The notes under the pieces are model-generated. The model did no database searches. It saw only the letters and a program-made list of their open reading frames with translations, and had not been told where the DNA came from. Below are positions 43,683 to 53,699 of a stretch of 64,000 nucleotides of DNA, piece after piece; within the stretch, counting starts at the first letter, position 1; each line of letters begins with the position of its first letter. Location of the stretch: assembly GCA_019637075.1 (NCBI GenBank), contig JAHBWI010000002.1:558001-622000 (forward strand). The letters are read 5' to 3'. The stretch comes from Nitrospiraceae bacterium. GTDB taxonomy: Bacteria > Nitrospirota > Nitrospiria > Nitrospirales > Nitrospiraceae. The translations under genes and the position numbers were made by a program.

Positions 43683-45365
43683 TTACGACAGGCCGACGAT
43701 CGTTCCGGAAATGGAATCGAAATCGATTCGCTCCCCGGCTGGTTTGGTCGGCAAGCCCGGCATCAACTGCATCCCCGAACAGATAGCAGTGAGAAACCCC
43801 GCCCCGCTCAGGATGCGGACCTCTTGAATCGGCACGATGAATCCCGACGGGCGTCCCTTCAGGCTTGGATCATGGGATAGGGACAACGGAGTCTTGGCCA
43901 TGCAAATAGGCAGCTCGGCGCACCCGAGTTGCTCCGCCAACTTGATATCTGCTTCGGCCTGTTGACTGAACGAAACCCCTGACGCTCCATAGATGGTTGT
44001 CGCAATGGCCTCAATTTTTTTCTTGATTGGCCACGTCAGCTCGTACAGATGGCGAAACGCGGTCCCTTGCGACGCCGCCTTCACGACTGCTCGAGACAGC
44101 TCTTCAGACCCACGCCCCCCGTCAGCCCAATGCGTCGACACGGCCGCGTCAACCGCCCCGGCAGCCTGAGCCCGTTCTCGCACCCAGTTGAGTTCCTCGA
44201 CCGGATCATCCTTGAAGGCATTGACCGCCACGACAACCGGTACGCCATGGGCGCGCACGTTGGCGATGTGCTGTTCCAGATTGCCGAATCCCTTTTCAAG
44301 CGCCGCCTGGTTAGGGCCCGTCAGTCCGCTCGGAAGCGGAACCCCCACCCTGACGATGCCGCCACCTCCATGAAGCTTCAACGCCCGGAGGGTCGCCACT
44401 ACCACCGCAGCATCGGGGTAAAGCCCAGATGCGCGGCACTTAATGTTGAAGAATTTCTCCGCCCCCAAGTCACTCCCAAACCCCGCTTCCGTCACCACAT
44501 AGTCGGCGCAGCGAAGGGCCAACTGGTCCGAGACGATGGAACAGTTCCCGTGTGCAATGTTTCCAAACGGCCCGGCATGTACGAAAGCCGGTGTCCCCTC
44601 AAGTGTCTGGACCAAATTGGGTAACAAGGCATCCTTCAGCAAGACCGCCATCGACCCGACACAATTGAAATCTCTCGCACGAAGCACCTTGCCATCCTTC
44701 GTCACTCCGACAAGAATGTTCCCAAGACGGTGCTTGAGGTCGGCGTAATCGGTGGCCAATGCAAGGACGGCCATAATTTCTGATGCTTCGGTAATCACAA
44801 ACCGCCCATGCCGCCCGCCGGTTCCCTCCCCCAAGGCAACCTCTCGAAGGGCTCGGTCACTCACACCCAGCGTCCTCGGCCAATGGACGGTTTGGGGATC
44901 AAGGTTGAGGCTATTGCCGTGAAAGAGATGGTTGTCGACAAAGGCGGACAGGAGATTGTGCGCCGACGAAACGGCATGGGCATCCCCTGTAAAGTGCAGA
45001 TTGATATCCTCCATCGGATAGACCTGCGCTCGACCACCCCCCGTTCCCCCGCCCTTGATCCCAAACACCGGACCGAGCGAAGGCTGGCGGAGTGTCACGG
45101 CAGCCCGATGGCCAAGTCGGCAGAGCCCCATACCCAGCCCAATGGACGTCGTGGTCTTCCCTTCGCCGAGTGGCGTGGGATTGATGGCAGTCACCAGCAC
45201 ATAGCGTCCCTTCGGACGAGTCCGGAGCGACTCGGTCAATCGAAGCGATAACTTGGCCTTGTACCGGCCGAACGAGATAAGGTCATCGGATGGAAGCCCC
45301 AACGCCTGTCCGATTTCGAAAATGTGCTTGGGTGTGATTGAGCGCGCAATCTCCAAATCCGTCAT
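43683..45365 (-). CDS. fhs: Formate-tetrahydrofolate ligase
   Basis: 560 residues, full length. P-loop TPLGEGKTTTSIGL near residue 70, LRQPSLGPVFGIKGGGTGGG, family block VVATLRALKLHGGGG and NNxE-like EDINLHFTGDAHA. It makes 10-formyl-THF from formate, ATP and THF in the cytoplasm, feeding purine and formyl-Met synthesis or one-carbon flow. No folate partner gene adjoins it. A TATACT box lies about 45 bases upstream of the start. Confidence 0.95.
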   Translation of the reverse strand: MTDLEIARSITPKHIFEIGQALGLPSDDLISFGRYKAKLSLRLTESLRTRPKGRYVLVTAINPTPLGEGKTTTSIGLGMGLCRLGHRAAVTLRQPSLGPVFGIKGGGTGGGRAQVYPMEDINLHFTGDAHAVSSAHNLLSAFVDNHLFHGNSLNLDPQTVHWPRTLGVSDRALREVALGEGTGGRHGRFVITEASEIMAVLALATDYADLKHRLGNILVGVTKDGKVLRARDFNCVGSMAVLLKDALLPNLVQTLEGTPAFVHAGPFGNIAHGNCSIVSDQLALRCADYVVTEAGFGSDLGAEKFFNIKCRASGLYPDAAVVVATLRALKLHGGGGIVRVGVPLPSGLTGPNQAALEKGFGNLEQHIANVRAHGVPVVVAVNAFKDDPVEELNWVRERAQAAGAVDAAVSTHWADGGRGSEELSRAVVKAASQGTAFRHLYELTWPIKKKIEAIATTIYGASGVSFSQQAEADIKLAEQLGCAELPICMAKTPLSLSHDPSLKGRPSGFIVPIQEVRILSGAGFLTAICSGMQLMPGLPTKPAGERIDFDSISGTIVGLS

Positions 45366-45585
45366 GCGTGATTCCCCATATCAGAGGTGGTCGAGCAGGA
45401 ACGCGGGAGTATAGCAAAACCCTTGGAATGAACTAAACCGGACGGGATCTAAGATAGATGGAGCTGCTGTCTGGGGTAGAAGAAGTCAGCGATGGACCGT
45501 TACGGGCAGCCGTCGTCAGATCCAAGGGAGGGGAGGCCGATGTCACAAACTGCAGAAACCTACGAATTCTGAATTGGTGGACGGC

Positions 45586-46605
45586 TTAGTCGAGGATGAA
45601 CTTGGTTGGGTCCAGTGCCTGACCGTTTTTCTTAACCATGTAGTGGAGGTGCGGACCAGTCGAAAGGCCGGTACTTCCGACGAGAGCCACCACTTCACCA
45701 CGCTTCACCCGCTGGCCTTCCTTCACCAAGGCTTTAGCTAAGTGGCCGTAGACGGTTTCAATGCCATACCCGTGGTCTAGCTTGACCATGTTGCCCATCT
45801 TGGAATCAAAGCTCACCGAGATCACGCGGCCAAGGGCGGGAGCCTGGACAGGAGCATTTGCAGCAGCACCGATATCCAGCCCGTCATGCCAGGCTGGTTT
45901 CTCCGTGAAGGGGGAAACCCGGGGACCAAAGCCTGACGTTACCCAACCGCGAACCGGCCAGATGGAAGGGGTCGAGGCCCACTGGGTCGACCGCTGCTCG
46001 GCAACTTCAGTCAACTCCTGGAGTACCCGCTCTTCCAGAGACGCTTCCTTGGCTAGAGCACTGATGCTGTCGCGGACCTGCTGGGCGATCACTTCAGCAT
46101 CTTCAGCAGTCACGTTTGCATCCAACCCATTGGAATCTTTGAATTCTGAGATTTGTTGACGGGGATCGTTGCCGGAGGTCAGGTTCGAGGAGTTCGTTGC
46201 ATTTCCCTTACTATCGGGAAGGGGCAACTCTTCACCACCTCGGCCATTGGCCAAGTCACCGGTCTGCTTCGTGGCGTCAATACCAAGCATGACGCGGAGG
46301 CGCTGGTTGACTTCACCCATTGCCGCCAGACGCTTCTTCAGGTCGTCGATGGCGCTGGAGAAAGCCGCCGTCTGCTCACGGGCACTCATCGCTTCCGCAC
46401 GGAAAGCCGACAACTGCCACACTTCGCCCGTCCGAATAACGTAGTGGGAAATGACCAACAGGTCGGCAACAACTAAAATGGCAGACAAAATCAACAGCTT
46501 ACGAACGAATTTCCGCGGGAAGCTGAACCGAAGGGGCTTCGAGGAAGAGCCTCGGAACACCACAACGGTGTAGGCATCACTGGTTTCGGTCGCTTGCTGG
46601 CTCAT
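45586..46605 (-). CDS. M23-family metallopeptidase (LytM/NlpD-like)
   Basis: 339 residues. Cytoplasmic N-terminus with RKFVRKLLIL, one membrane helix (LSAILVVADLLVISHYVI), coiled coil (SAIDDLKKRLAAMGEVNQRL), a Ser/Asn-rich linker, then an M23 domain with HDGLDIGA and HLHYMVKK zinc residues (HxxxD and HxH). It cuts peptidoglycan cross-links, or activates amidases if degenerate; the zinc residues are intact. It stands alone. Confidence 0.88.
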   Translation of the reverse strand: MSQQATETSDAYTVVVFRGSSSKPLRFSFPRKFVRKLLILSAILVVADLLVISHYVIRTGEVWQLSAFRAEAMSAREQTAAFSSAIDDLKKRLAAMGEVNQRLRVMLGIDATKQTGDLANGRGGEELPLPDSKGNATNSSNLTSGNDPRQQISEFKDSNGLDANVTAEDAEVIAQQVRDSISALAKEASLEERVLQELTEVAEQRSTQWASTPSIWPVRGWVTSGFGPRVSPFTEKPAWHDGLDIGAAANAPVQAPALGRVISVSFDSKMGNMVKLDHGYGIETVYGHLAKALVKEGQRVKRGEVVALVGSTGLSTGPHLHYMVKKNGQALDPTKFILD

Positions 46606-46724
46606 AGCACATACCTCTTTAACGGATTCAATAGAAGGTGAGCGTCAATCTACTCTGCGCAGTGTACTGATCTCATTCCGCTTGGTCAACCTTTTGTTTC
46701 AAATAATATTGCGAGTGTATTCAA

Positions 46725-47054
46725 CTACTTCCGCGTTTCATCCCTAATCCACTGCAGATACGGCGCGGAGCCGGCAATAATCGGAAGAGCAATGACCTCA
46801 GGGACCGAATAACTATGGTTCTCTTTGATGATCTGTTCAAGTTCCTGATAACACTTCCTCGAACTCTTGAATATCAACAGGCACTCGGTTTCGACGTTGA
46901 CTCGCCCTTCCCAACGGAACAAGGATCGAATATCTCTAACAACGTTGAGACAGGCTGCGAGTTTCCGCTCTATGACCTTTTGCCCTAAGTGCTCCGCTTC
47001 TTCCTGGGAGGCCGCCGTGACGAGCACCACAATTTCGGTTATGTCCTCCTGCAC
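46725..47054 (-). CDS. cutA: CutA1-family protein
   Basis: 109 residues from a GTG at 47054, with AGGGGG five bases upstream; a TTG at 47078 with GGAGG eight bases upstream would add eight residues. Family blocks: EIVVLVTAASQEEAEHLGQKVIERKLAACLNVV, SLFRWEGRVNVETECLLIFKSS and HSYSVPEVIALPI. CutA1 forms very stable trimers; the old copper-tolerance link is not well supported. Confidence 0.88.
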   Translation of the reverse strand: MQEDITEIVVLVTAASQEEAEHLGQKVIERKLAACLNVVRDIRSLFRWEGRVNVETECLLIFKSSRKCYQELEQIIKENHSYSVPEVIALPIIAGSAPYLQWIRDETRK

Positions 47055-47356
47055 GTCTGCCCCCTTCCCTTTACGCAACTTTCATGCCTCCAGATCTCAG
47101 GGACGTCCCCTAACTTACTGTTATTTAAGGACGTAAAATTCATTTCCCGGCCCTGGCCTCCATTACACTGATTACAAAGGACAGAAACCGTACAGAGCGG
47201 ACAAAAAACGACCGCTATTCCAGCAGGAGAGAACGAGTCGCGAGGGGATCAACCACCATTCCTACGGTTGCCCGGTCGCTCGCGAGCTAGAGCCAGTGCA
47301 GTTGACTCTCCTTTTCAGGCTCGCTTATGATCCGAGTTACTGACGGAGGTGCCACG

Positions 47357-47677
47357 ATGGCGTTCACGATCACAGTCAAAGATCTCAAAGCAAAGCTCGA
47401 TAAAGGCGAAAAACCGGTGCTGGTAGATGTTCGCGAGCCGTGGGAATATGCCCTGGCGAAGCTGGACGGATCTGTCCTCGTTCCGCTCGCATCCCTGCCA
47501 CAGTCCCTTGATAAGATCGACCGCAACGCCGAGATTATCGCCTACTGCCATCATGGGATGAGAAGCGCGGACGCGACAGCCTTCTTACTCCAGCAGGGTT
47601 TCCCTAACGTGAAGAACCTCATCGGTGGGATCGATGCCTGGTCCATTCAAGTGGACCCGGGAGTGCCTCGATACTGA
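47357..47677 (+). CDS. Rhodanese-like domain protein
   Basis: 106 residues from the ATG at 47357 (GGAGG upstream). Rhodanese fold with VLVDVREPWEYALAKLDGSVLVPLASLP and active loop YCHHGMRSAD, containing the catalytic Cys that carries persulfide. Single-domain, cytoplasmic, like GlpE. Sulfur transfer or thiosulfate handling is expected; the partner is unknown. Convergent with the epimerase gene, 8 bases apart. Confidence 0.88.
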   Translation: MAFTITVKDLKAKLDKGEKPVLVDVREPWEYALAKLDGSVLVPLASLPQSLDKIDRNAEIIAYCHHGMRSADATAFLLQQGFPNVKNLIGGIDAWSIQVDPGVPRY

Positions 47678-47685
47678 GGCACCGA

Positions 47686-48609
47686 TCAGCCGATTTGTTC
47701 GCGAAAATACTCGACCGTCTCCCTGAGCCCTTCCCGCAAATCAAACTTGGGTTCCCATCCCAGTTCTGTCCGAATCTTCGTTGAATCGAGCACGCTGCGA
47801 GCCTGCTCCCCCTTCTTCGCCGGACCGTGCACTTCCTTGAACTCGGTCTTCGTCAACTCGACCAACAGGTGAAACAAGTCGTTGACCGACGTTTCCACGC
47901 CGGTGCCGACGTTATACACCCCCTGAACCTCAGGCCCCAGTGCCATGAGGTTTGCCTCGACGACGTCCTCGACAAACACGAAGTCTCGGGTCTGACGCCC
48001 ATTTCCATTGACCACCGGCTGTTCTCGATGCAGCATCTTTTCAATGAAGATAGACACGACGCCAGCCTCTCCCTCAGGGTCCTGGCGGGGGCCGTAGACA
48101 TTGGCATATCGGAGACTGACGGTCTGAATCCCGCTCAAACGGCTGTAATAGGATAAGTAATGCTCCCCGCAGAGTTTACTGATGCCGTAGGGGGACAGGG
48201 GCTGAGTGACATGTACTTCGGCTGCAGGAAAACTCTGCTGCTCGCCATATATGGCGCCGCCAGATGACGAAAAGATCACCTTTCGCGCCCCGTGGCGCGA
48301 CGCCTGCTCCAAGACGTTCAAAGTGCCTAAGACGTTCACCTGTGCATCGAACATGGGATCGTCCACCGAACGCCGCACGTTCATCTGAGCGGCCAAATGC
48401 ATGACGACCGCTGGCCGTTCGTTGCGAAATACTCGCTCCAGTTTGGGGTTCTCGATTTCGATTTTATAAAACTGCGCGGCCTTCGGGACATTGCTTCGCT
48501 TCCCGGTAACCAGGTTATCGACGACCACCACGGCATGCCCTTCTTGCAGCAATCGATCCACCACGTGCGAACCAATGAAGCCCGCGCCCCCCGTCACCAA
48601 AACTTTCAT
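47686..48609 (-). CDS. NAD-dependent sugar epimerase/dehydratase (UDP-glucose 4-epimerase-like)
   Basis: 307 residues. Extended SDR: NAD motif TGGAGFIGSHV at the start, HLAAQMNVRRSVDDP, catalytic Ser/Tyr/Lys in SSSGGAIYG and YGISK, then RYANVYGPRQDPEGEAGVVSIF. The style is GalE/WbpP-like; the exact nucleotide sugar is not predictable. No glycan cluster surrounds it. Confidence 0.85.
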   Translation of the reverse strand: MKVLVTGGAGFIGSHVVDRLLQEGHAVVVVDNLVTGKRSNVPKAAQFYKIEIENPKLERVFRNERPAVVMHLAAQMNVRRSVDDPMFDAQVNVLGTLNVLEQASRHGARKVIFSSSGGAIYGEQQSFPAAEVHVTQPLSPYGISKLCGEHYLSYYSRLSGIQTVSLRYANVYGPRQDPEGEAGVVSIFIEKMLHREQPVVNGNGRQTRDFVFVEDVVEANLMALGPEVQGVYNVGTGVETSVNDLFHLLVELTKTEFKEVHGPAKKGEQARSVLDSTKIRTELGWEPKFDLREGLRETVEYFREQIG

Positions 48610-48758
48610 GCCATTCCTCGCTGCTCAGCCGGTTGGTTGGATGCTCTGTTGAACCACTTCCCCTACCCAGGGTGATCGATCGCAGAGTACACCTTCTCTC
48701 CGAAGCCGCAAAGTCAATTCGCGTTGTGCAAGTGAGGGAACCGTCGAGGTATTCATCT

Positions 48759-49532
48759 TCAAGAACCCTGCTGTGCGGATGAGGCGACAGTTACCCCACG
48801 ACGGAACCAAGCCAAAATTTCTCGATTTCCCTTTCGCCCCTCGACGGGAGAATCGATACGTTCGACGAGCATCAAACCGAATTCGGTGGCGCAGGCCGCC
48901 ACTTTTTCAACAGCCCCTTCACGCAAACCATCATCCCGCACGATCCCCCCTTTCCCGACCTGTCCTTTTCCAACTTCGAACTGCGGTTTGATGAGCGTGA
49001 CGATGCTGCCCTGCGGAGCAAGCGTCTGCACAACGGGAGGAAGGACCATGGTCAAGGAAATGAAAGACACGTCGATGACGATGAGGTCGATCGGCTCACT
49101 GATTCGATCAGGCTCGAGATACCGCACGTTGGTGCGCTCCCATAGAACCACCCGCGGATCCTGCCGCAACCGCCAATCGAATTGCCCATAGCCGACATCC
49201 ACGGCATAGACCTTCGAGGCACCCCGTTGAAGCAGGCAATCCGTAAACCCCCCGGTCGAGCAGCCTACGTCGAAACAGACGAACCCCTTCGGATCGATCT
49301 TGAACTGATCCAGCGCCGCGGCCAATTTCTCCCCACCGCGCCCGACATAAGGAGATCGAGGCCCGGTGATCATGACTTCCTCCATCGGCGAGACCAACCG
49401 TGCCGGCTTGTCCGCGATCGATCCCCCCACGCGCACCGCTCCCGCAAGAATGACCCGTGCCGCTTCTTCACGGCTGGAGACAAGCCCCCTCGTCACCAGC
49501 GCACGATCGAGCCGTTCGCGTTCAGCACGCAT
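48759..49532 (-). CDS. tlyA: TlyA-family rRNA 2'-O-methyltransferase / hemolysin-like
   Basis: 257 residues from the ATG at 49532, favoured over 49544 by a GAGG six bases upstream. N-terminal S4 RNA-binding domain (ERLDRALVTRGLVSSREEAARVILAGAVRVGG), then an FtsJ-like methyltransferase domain (GFVCFDVGCSTGGFTDCLLQRGASKVYAVDVGYGQF...LIVIDVSFISLTMVLPPV). It methylates ribosomal RNA at cytidine ribose. Start of a conserved run with xseB and xseA upstream on the same strand. Confidence 0.9.
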   Translation of the reverse strand: MRAERERLDRALVTRGLVSSREEAARVILAGAVRVGGSIADKPARLVSPMEEVMITGPRSPYVGRGGEKLAAALDQFKIDPKGFVCFDVGCSTGGFTDCLLQRGASKVYAVDVGYGQFDWRLRQDPRVVLWERTNVRYLEPDRISEPIDLIVIDVSFISLTMVLPPVVQTLAPQGSIVTLIKPQFEVGKGQVGKGGIVRDDGLREGAVEKVAACATEFGLMLVERIDSPVEGRKGNREILAWFRRGVTVASSAQQGS

Positions 49533-49606
49533 CCGCGACCTCATAGCAACATCACGACAAGTTGTAACGGGATCGAGTGGACAGGTCCGCTACCGACCGA
49601 TGGATT

Positions 49607-49864
49607 CTAGACTTTGGCAGAGGGGGCACCGGCGTCGTCATCCTCCAGGGAAAAGGCCTGCAACCGCTTACGGCCGTCCTTTTCCTGCACAAGGATTTCA
49701 ACTTTGCGCTCGGCATCCTCTAACATCTTTAAGCAGGTTTTCGACAGGCGAATACCTTCTTCAAAGATTTTGAGCGACTCATCGAGGGGTAGATCACCCT
49801 TTTCGAGCTCGCCGACAATCGTCTCGAGTCGAGCCATTGCTTGTTCGAACTTAATGGCAGCCAC
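49607..49864 (-). CDS. xseB: Exodeoxyribonuclease VII small subunit
   Basis: 85 residues. Family core KFEQAMARLETIVGELEKGDLPLDESLKIFEEGIRLSKTCLKMLEDAERKVEIL. It forms helical bundles on XseA to make exonuclease VII, which degrades single-stranded DNA. Encoded 58 bases downstream of xseA, the usual pairing. Confidence 0.93.
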   Translation of the reverse strand: MAAIKFEQAMARLETIVGELEKGDLPLDESLKIFEEGIRLSKTCLKMLEDAERKVEILVQEKDGRKRLQAFSLEDDDAGAPSAKV

Positions 49865-49922
49865 TTCCGCTCCTACTCCAGGGGGACGAATCGAGCATTA
49901 TTGGTCCACACCCCCATGCAGG

Positions 49923-51281
49923 TCAAGTCGACACATGGGATTGAACATCTTGGACCGAACAGACCAACCGCCCGGTCGCCAATCTCGCCGTCACCTTGTC
50001 GCCAATATGAACTTCCGATGCCCGCTTGATGATCTGCCCGTCAGGGACGGTCTGCAGCAAACAGTATCCGCGCTGCAAGATGGCCAATGGGCTCAGTGCA
50101 TCGAGCGAGGCCAGCCTGGCATGGAGCACCTGCCGCCGTTGCAGCAACCTCTTCCCAATCGCATGATCCAGCCGCTGAAGGAGTTGCGGGACCAGGCCCA
50201 TGGATTGCCTGATCGTCCGTTGAGGGCTGGAGACCCGCACCTGATAATCCAATTCCACCGCGTGGCGATGCAATTGCGTCACACGCTGACTCATCCATCG
50301 TACCAAGGCCGCCTCCGCCTCGTCGAGCCGCTGAGTCTGACGGTGGACCAGATACCGCGTGTCCGCCAGCAGACTCACGTACCGGTCCAACATATGCCGC
50401 GACTGCAGTAGACAGACCTTCATCGCCCGCCGCACGCGGCTTTCGGCTGAGGCCAGACGATCGACCACTTCCTCCAACACCGGCACGACCGCTTCGGCCG
50501 CCGCCGAGGGAGTCGGCGCGCGATAGTCGGCGGCAAAATCTGACAGCGTCACATCGATTTCATGCCCGACCGCCGACACGACCGGCACCGGTGACCCCGC
50601 GATGGCACGGACCACGATCTCTTCATTGAAGGACCAGAGATCTTCCAGCGACCCGCCGCCCCGTCCGACGATGAGCACATCAACATCCCGCTGGGAACCC
50701 AAAGCGCTGATCGCATCGGCAATCTGAACCGCGGCCTCCTGCCCCTGTACCGCCACTGGTGCGATCAGGACGTCGGCGACGGGAAACCGTCGCTGCAACA
50801 CCGCGAGGATGTCACGGATGGCCGCGCCGGTCAGGGAAGTCACGACGCCGACGGTTCGAGGAAACGCCGGAAGGGGACGCTTCCGGTCCTCTGCGAACAG
50901 GCCTTCAGCCTCCAATCGTGCTTTGAGCTGCTCGAACGCAAGTTGGAGCGCGCCAATCCCCTTCGGCTCTGCATAGTCAACGATCACTTGGTACTCGCCA
51001 CGCGGCTCATACACCGTGACGCGTCCACGCACGATGACCGACAAGCCCTCTTGCAAAGCAAACCTCAGCCGGCCCGCGCCCGATCGGAACAGCACCGCGC
51101 GAATCTGAGCCTGCTCGTCCTTCAACGTGAAGTACATGTGGCCGGAACTAGGGACACGAAGGTTGGACACTTCTCCTTCAATCCACACATCCTGGAATTG
51201 CTCTTCCAGAGAACGGCGGATGATCCGAGTAAGTGCTGAAACGGAAACGATTTGGCGAGGAAGCGCATCAGGCCCAGGCAT
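49923..51281 (-). CDS. xseA: Exodeoxyribonuclease VII large subunit
   Basis: 452 residues. N-terminal OB fold (QDVWIEGEVSNLRVPSSGHMYFTLKDEQAQIRAVLF), catalytic domain (PRTVGVVTSLTGAAIRDILAVLQRRFPVADVLI, VDVLIVGRGGGSLEDLWSFNEE, SAVGHEIDVTLSDFAADYRAPTPSAAAE), long coiled-coil stalk and a C-terminal cap (LDALSPLAILQRGYCLL). Processive degradation of single-stranded DNA in repair. Confidence 0.95.
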   Translation of the reverse strand: MPGPDALPRQIVSVSALTRIIRRSLEEQFQDVWIEGEVSNLRVPSSGHMYFTLKDEQAQIRAVLFRSGAGRLRFALQEGLSVIVRGRVTVYEPRGEYQVIVDYAEPKGIGALQLAFEQLKARLEAEGLFAEDRKRPLPAFPRTVGVVTSLTGAAIRDILAVLQRRFPVADVLIAPVAVQGQEAAVQIADAISALGSQRDVDVLIVGRGGGSLEDLWSFNEEIVVRAIAGSPVPVVSAVGHEIDVTLSDFAADYRAPTPSAAAEAVVPVLEEVVDRLASAESRVRRAMKVCLLQSRHMLDRYVSLLADTRYLVHRQTQRLDEAEAALVRWMSQRVTQLHRHAVELDYQVRVSSPQRTIRQSMGLVPQLLQRLDHAIGKRLLQRRQVLHARLASLDALSPLAILQRGYCLLQTVPDGQIIKRASEVHIGDKVTARLATGRLVCSVQDVQSHVST

Positions 51282-51316
51282 GGTTCACCGGGCCAGTCGC
51301 CACGCAGGGTGAGAGG

Positions 51317-52096
51317 TCAATCCACCACTCTGATGCGCTGAATGGACAGCGCTTTGCCGAGTTTTGCATCCAAATCCACGAGAACGGCACAGAAGACGGT
51401 CGGACCGGAGGCGACTTCGAACCGACGGGGCATGCCCGTCAAAAACTTCTCGATCGCAAGCTCCTTTTTGATGCCGATGACGGAATGCAGCGGCCCCGTC
51501 ATGCCGATATCGGTAATGTAGGCGGTACCCTTGGGAAGTATCTGTTCGTCCGCAGTTTGGACATGGGTATGGGTCCCGACCACCGCTGTCACCTGCCCGT
51601 CAAGAAAATGCCCCATAGCCATCTTTTCGGACGTCGCCTCGGCATGCATGTCGACGACCACCGCCGCCACCTGGGTCTTCAGACGGGACAGCTCACGCTT
51701 CGCGACCTGAAAGGGACAATCGATTGTCGGCATGAATGCCCGCCCCATCAATTGCAGCACACCGAGTGACTCCCCACCGGGCGTCGTCATGATGTAACTG
51801 CCTCTTCCCGGTACGCCCTCGGGGTAGTTGGCCGGCCGTAGCAACCGTGCCTCCTGAGGAAACATGTCCAGAAGTTCCTTCTTGTCCCAAGCGTGATTGC
51901 CCGTCGTAATGACCGACACGCCCAAATCGAACAGCTCGTCGCAGAGGTCGGGAGTAATCCCGAATCCCCCCGCGACGTTTTCTCCATTGCCGATCACGAC
52001 ATCGATATCGTGCTGAGCAATCAGTTTCGGCAAAAGCCGACCGACAGCTCGACGGCCCGGTTCCCCCATGATGTCGCCGATGGCCAAAACTTTCAT
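51317..52096 (-). CDS. ymdB: YmdB-type metallophosphoesterase (TIGR00282)
   Basis: 259 residues. Metal-ligand set: AIGDIMGEPGRRAV, VIGNGENVAGG, TTGNHAWDKKE, VDMHAEATSEK and VVGTHTHVQTAD. Homologues cleave cyclic nucleotides and affect RNase Y and development in Bacillus. It follows rny by 10 bases on the same strand, a widely conserved pairing. Confidence 0.93.
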   Translation of the reverse strand: MKVLAIGDIMGEPGRRAVGRLLPKLIAQHDIDVVIGNGENVAGGFGITPDLCDELFDLGVSVITTGNHAWDKKELLDMFPQEARLLRPANYPEGVPGRGSYIMTTPGGESLGVLQLMGRAFMPTIDCPFQVAKRELSRLKTQVAAVVVDMHAEATSEKMAMGHFLDGQVTAVVGTHTHVQTADEQILPKGTAYITDIGMTGPLHSVIGIKKELAIEKFLTGMPRRFEVASGPTVFCAVLVDLDAKLGKALSIQRIRVVD

Positions 52097-52106
52097 ATTC
52101 CTTCAC

Positions 52107-53699
52107 TCACTTGGCGTAATCGACGAACCGGCTTTCCCTGATCACTGTCACTTTGATCTGGCCCGGATAGGTCAATTCCTGTTCGATCTTCTTCGCCAGA
52201 TCCCTCGACAGCTGAAAACACTCGGGATCGGTCAAATCTTCCTGTTTCACAATGACGCGAATCTCACGGCCGGCCTGAATCGCGTAGGCCTTCTGCACTC
52301 CCTTGAGCCCGGTGGCCAGCGACTCTAATTTCTCAAGCCGCTTGACGTACGATTCGAGCGCTTCTCGCCTTGCCCCTGGCCTGGCGGCCGAGAGCGCCTC
52401 AGCCGACGCGACCAAGACCGTCTCAGGACAAATCGGCTCGACCTGTTCGTGGTGGGCAGCGATCGCGTTCACCACCTTGGGATGTTCCCCGTATTTCTTC
52501 GCGATCTCGGCCCCGAGCATGGCGTGGGGCCCTTCCTCTTCATGGCTGACGGCCTTGCCGATGTCGTGCAGCAGCGCACCGCGCTTTGCCAACTTCACGT
52601 CCAGGCCGAGTTCGGAAGCCATAATACCGCAGATGTACGCGGCCTCGCGGGCGTGGTAGAGATTGTTTTGGCCGTAACTGGTGCGATACTTCAACCGCCC
52701 AAGTACCTTGACCAGTTCAGGATGGAAATCCGAGAGCCCGACCTCGAAGATGACCTTTTCCGCCTCTTCGATCATCAGCTTCTCGATCTCCGTCTTCACC
52801 TTGTCGACGATTTCCTCGATACGCGTCGGGTGAATCCGACCGTCGTGCATCAGGCGCTCAAGGGAAACCTTCGCGATCTCTCGGCGTAGCGGATCGAATC
52901 CGGAAATAATGACGGCTTCCGGTGTTTCGTCGATGATGAGATCGATGCCGGTCGCCGCCTCGATTGCCCGAATATTCCGGCCCTCGCGACCGATGATGCG
53001 CCCCTTCATGGCGTCATTTGGAATCGGAACCACAGAAATCGTGGCTTCGTTCACGTAGTCGCGGGTAACCCGCTGAATCGATCGGGCGATTATTTCACGC
53101 GCCTCGCGTTCGGCGTTTTCCTTTGCTTCCTCGAGCGTCCGTTTGGCAAGCCCCGCAGCTTCCAACCGTGCCTGGCTCTCCATCTCCTGAACCAGCTGCC
53201 GCTTGGCTTCGTCGGCCGTCAGTCCGGCCACCCGTTCCAACGCTTCACGATGTTCTTTGACAGCCTGGGCGCACTGCGCCTCTTTTTGAACCAAGCCCTC
53301 TTCACGCCGGATCAACTCTTGCTCGCGCTTGAGTGCTTCACCTTCCCGCTTTTCGAGGACGCCGAATTTCTTGTCGAGGGTTTCCTCTCGCTGGGCGATG
53401 CGCCTCTCGACCGTCGCGGTCTCAGCTAGCCGAGACTTCTGCTCCTTTTCCACATCAGTCTTGGCCTGAAACACCAAGTCCTTGGCCTCTAGTCTGGCCT
53501 CCTTCACCACATTCTCGGCTTCCCGTTGCGCCGCTTGAATGATCTGCGCAGACTGGTCCTCGGCTTCAACCCGGCGAGCCTGTGCCGACCGGCGGCGAAG
53601 GAACTCATACAACCCGACGCCCGCGCCCGCGCCTAACAATGTTGTCAGAATATAGGCAATCACGCTGAGAGAAATGGGAACCACCTCCCTTACATGCAC
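52107..53699 (-). CDS. rny: Ribonuclease Y
   Basis: 530 residues. N-terminal membrane helix (LSVIAYILTTLLGAGAGVGLYEFL), a long coiled coil (residues about 40-200), KH domain (PNDAMKGRIIGREGRNIRAIEAATGIDLIID) and HD domain (RGALLHDIGKAVSHEEEGPHAMLGAEIA). It starts mRNA decay at the membrane. AAGGGAGG lies inside the first codons of the 53699 start, so translation may begin a little further in (GTG or ATT just after it). Confidence 0.94.
   Translation of the reverse strand: MHVREVVPISLSVIAYILTTLLGAGAGVGLYEFLRRRSAQARRVEAEDQSAQIIQAAQREAENVVKEARLEAKDLVFQAKTDVEKEQKSRLAETATVERRIAQREETLDKKFGVLEKREGEALKREQELIRREEGLVQKEAQCAQAVKEHREALERVAGLTADEAKRQLVQEMESQARLEAAGLAKRTLEEAKENAEREAREIIARSIQRVTRDYVNEATISVVPIPNDAMKGRIIGREGRNIRAIEAATGIDLIIDETPEAVIISGFDPLRREIAKVSLERLMHDGRIHPTRIEEIVDKVKTEIEKLMIEEAEKVIFEVGLSDFHPELVKVLGRLKYRTSYGQNNLYHAREAAYICGIMASELGLDVKLAKRGALLHDIGKAVSHEEEGPHAMLGAEIAKKYGEHPKVVNAIAAHHEQVEPICPETVLVASAEALSAARPGARREALESYVKRLEKLESLATGLKGVQKAYAIQAGREIRVIVKQEDLTDPECFQLSRDLAKKIEQELTYPGQIKVTVIRESRFVDYAK

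Noticed and set aside
45366-45585. Riboswitch upstream of fhs
   Set aside because: No folate- or SAM-type conserved core was seen; only a weak promoter (TATACT) can be supported.
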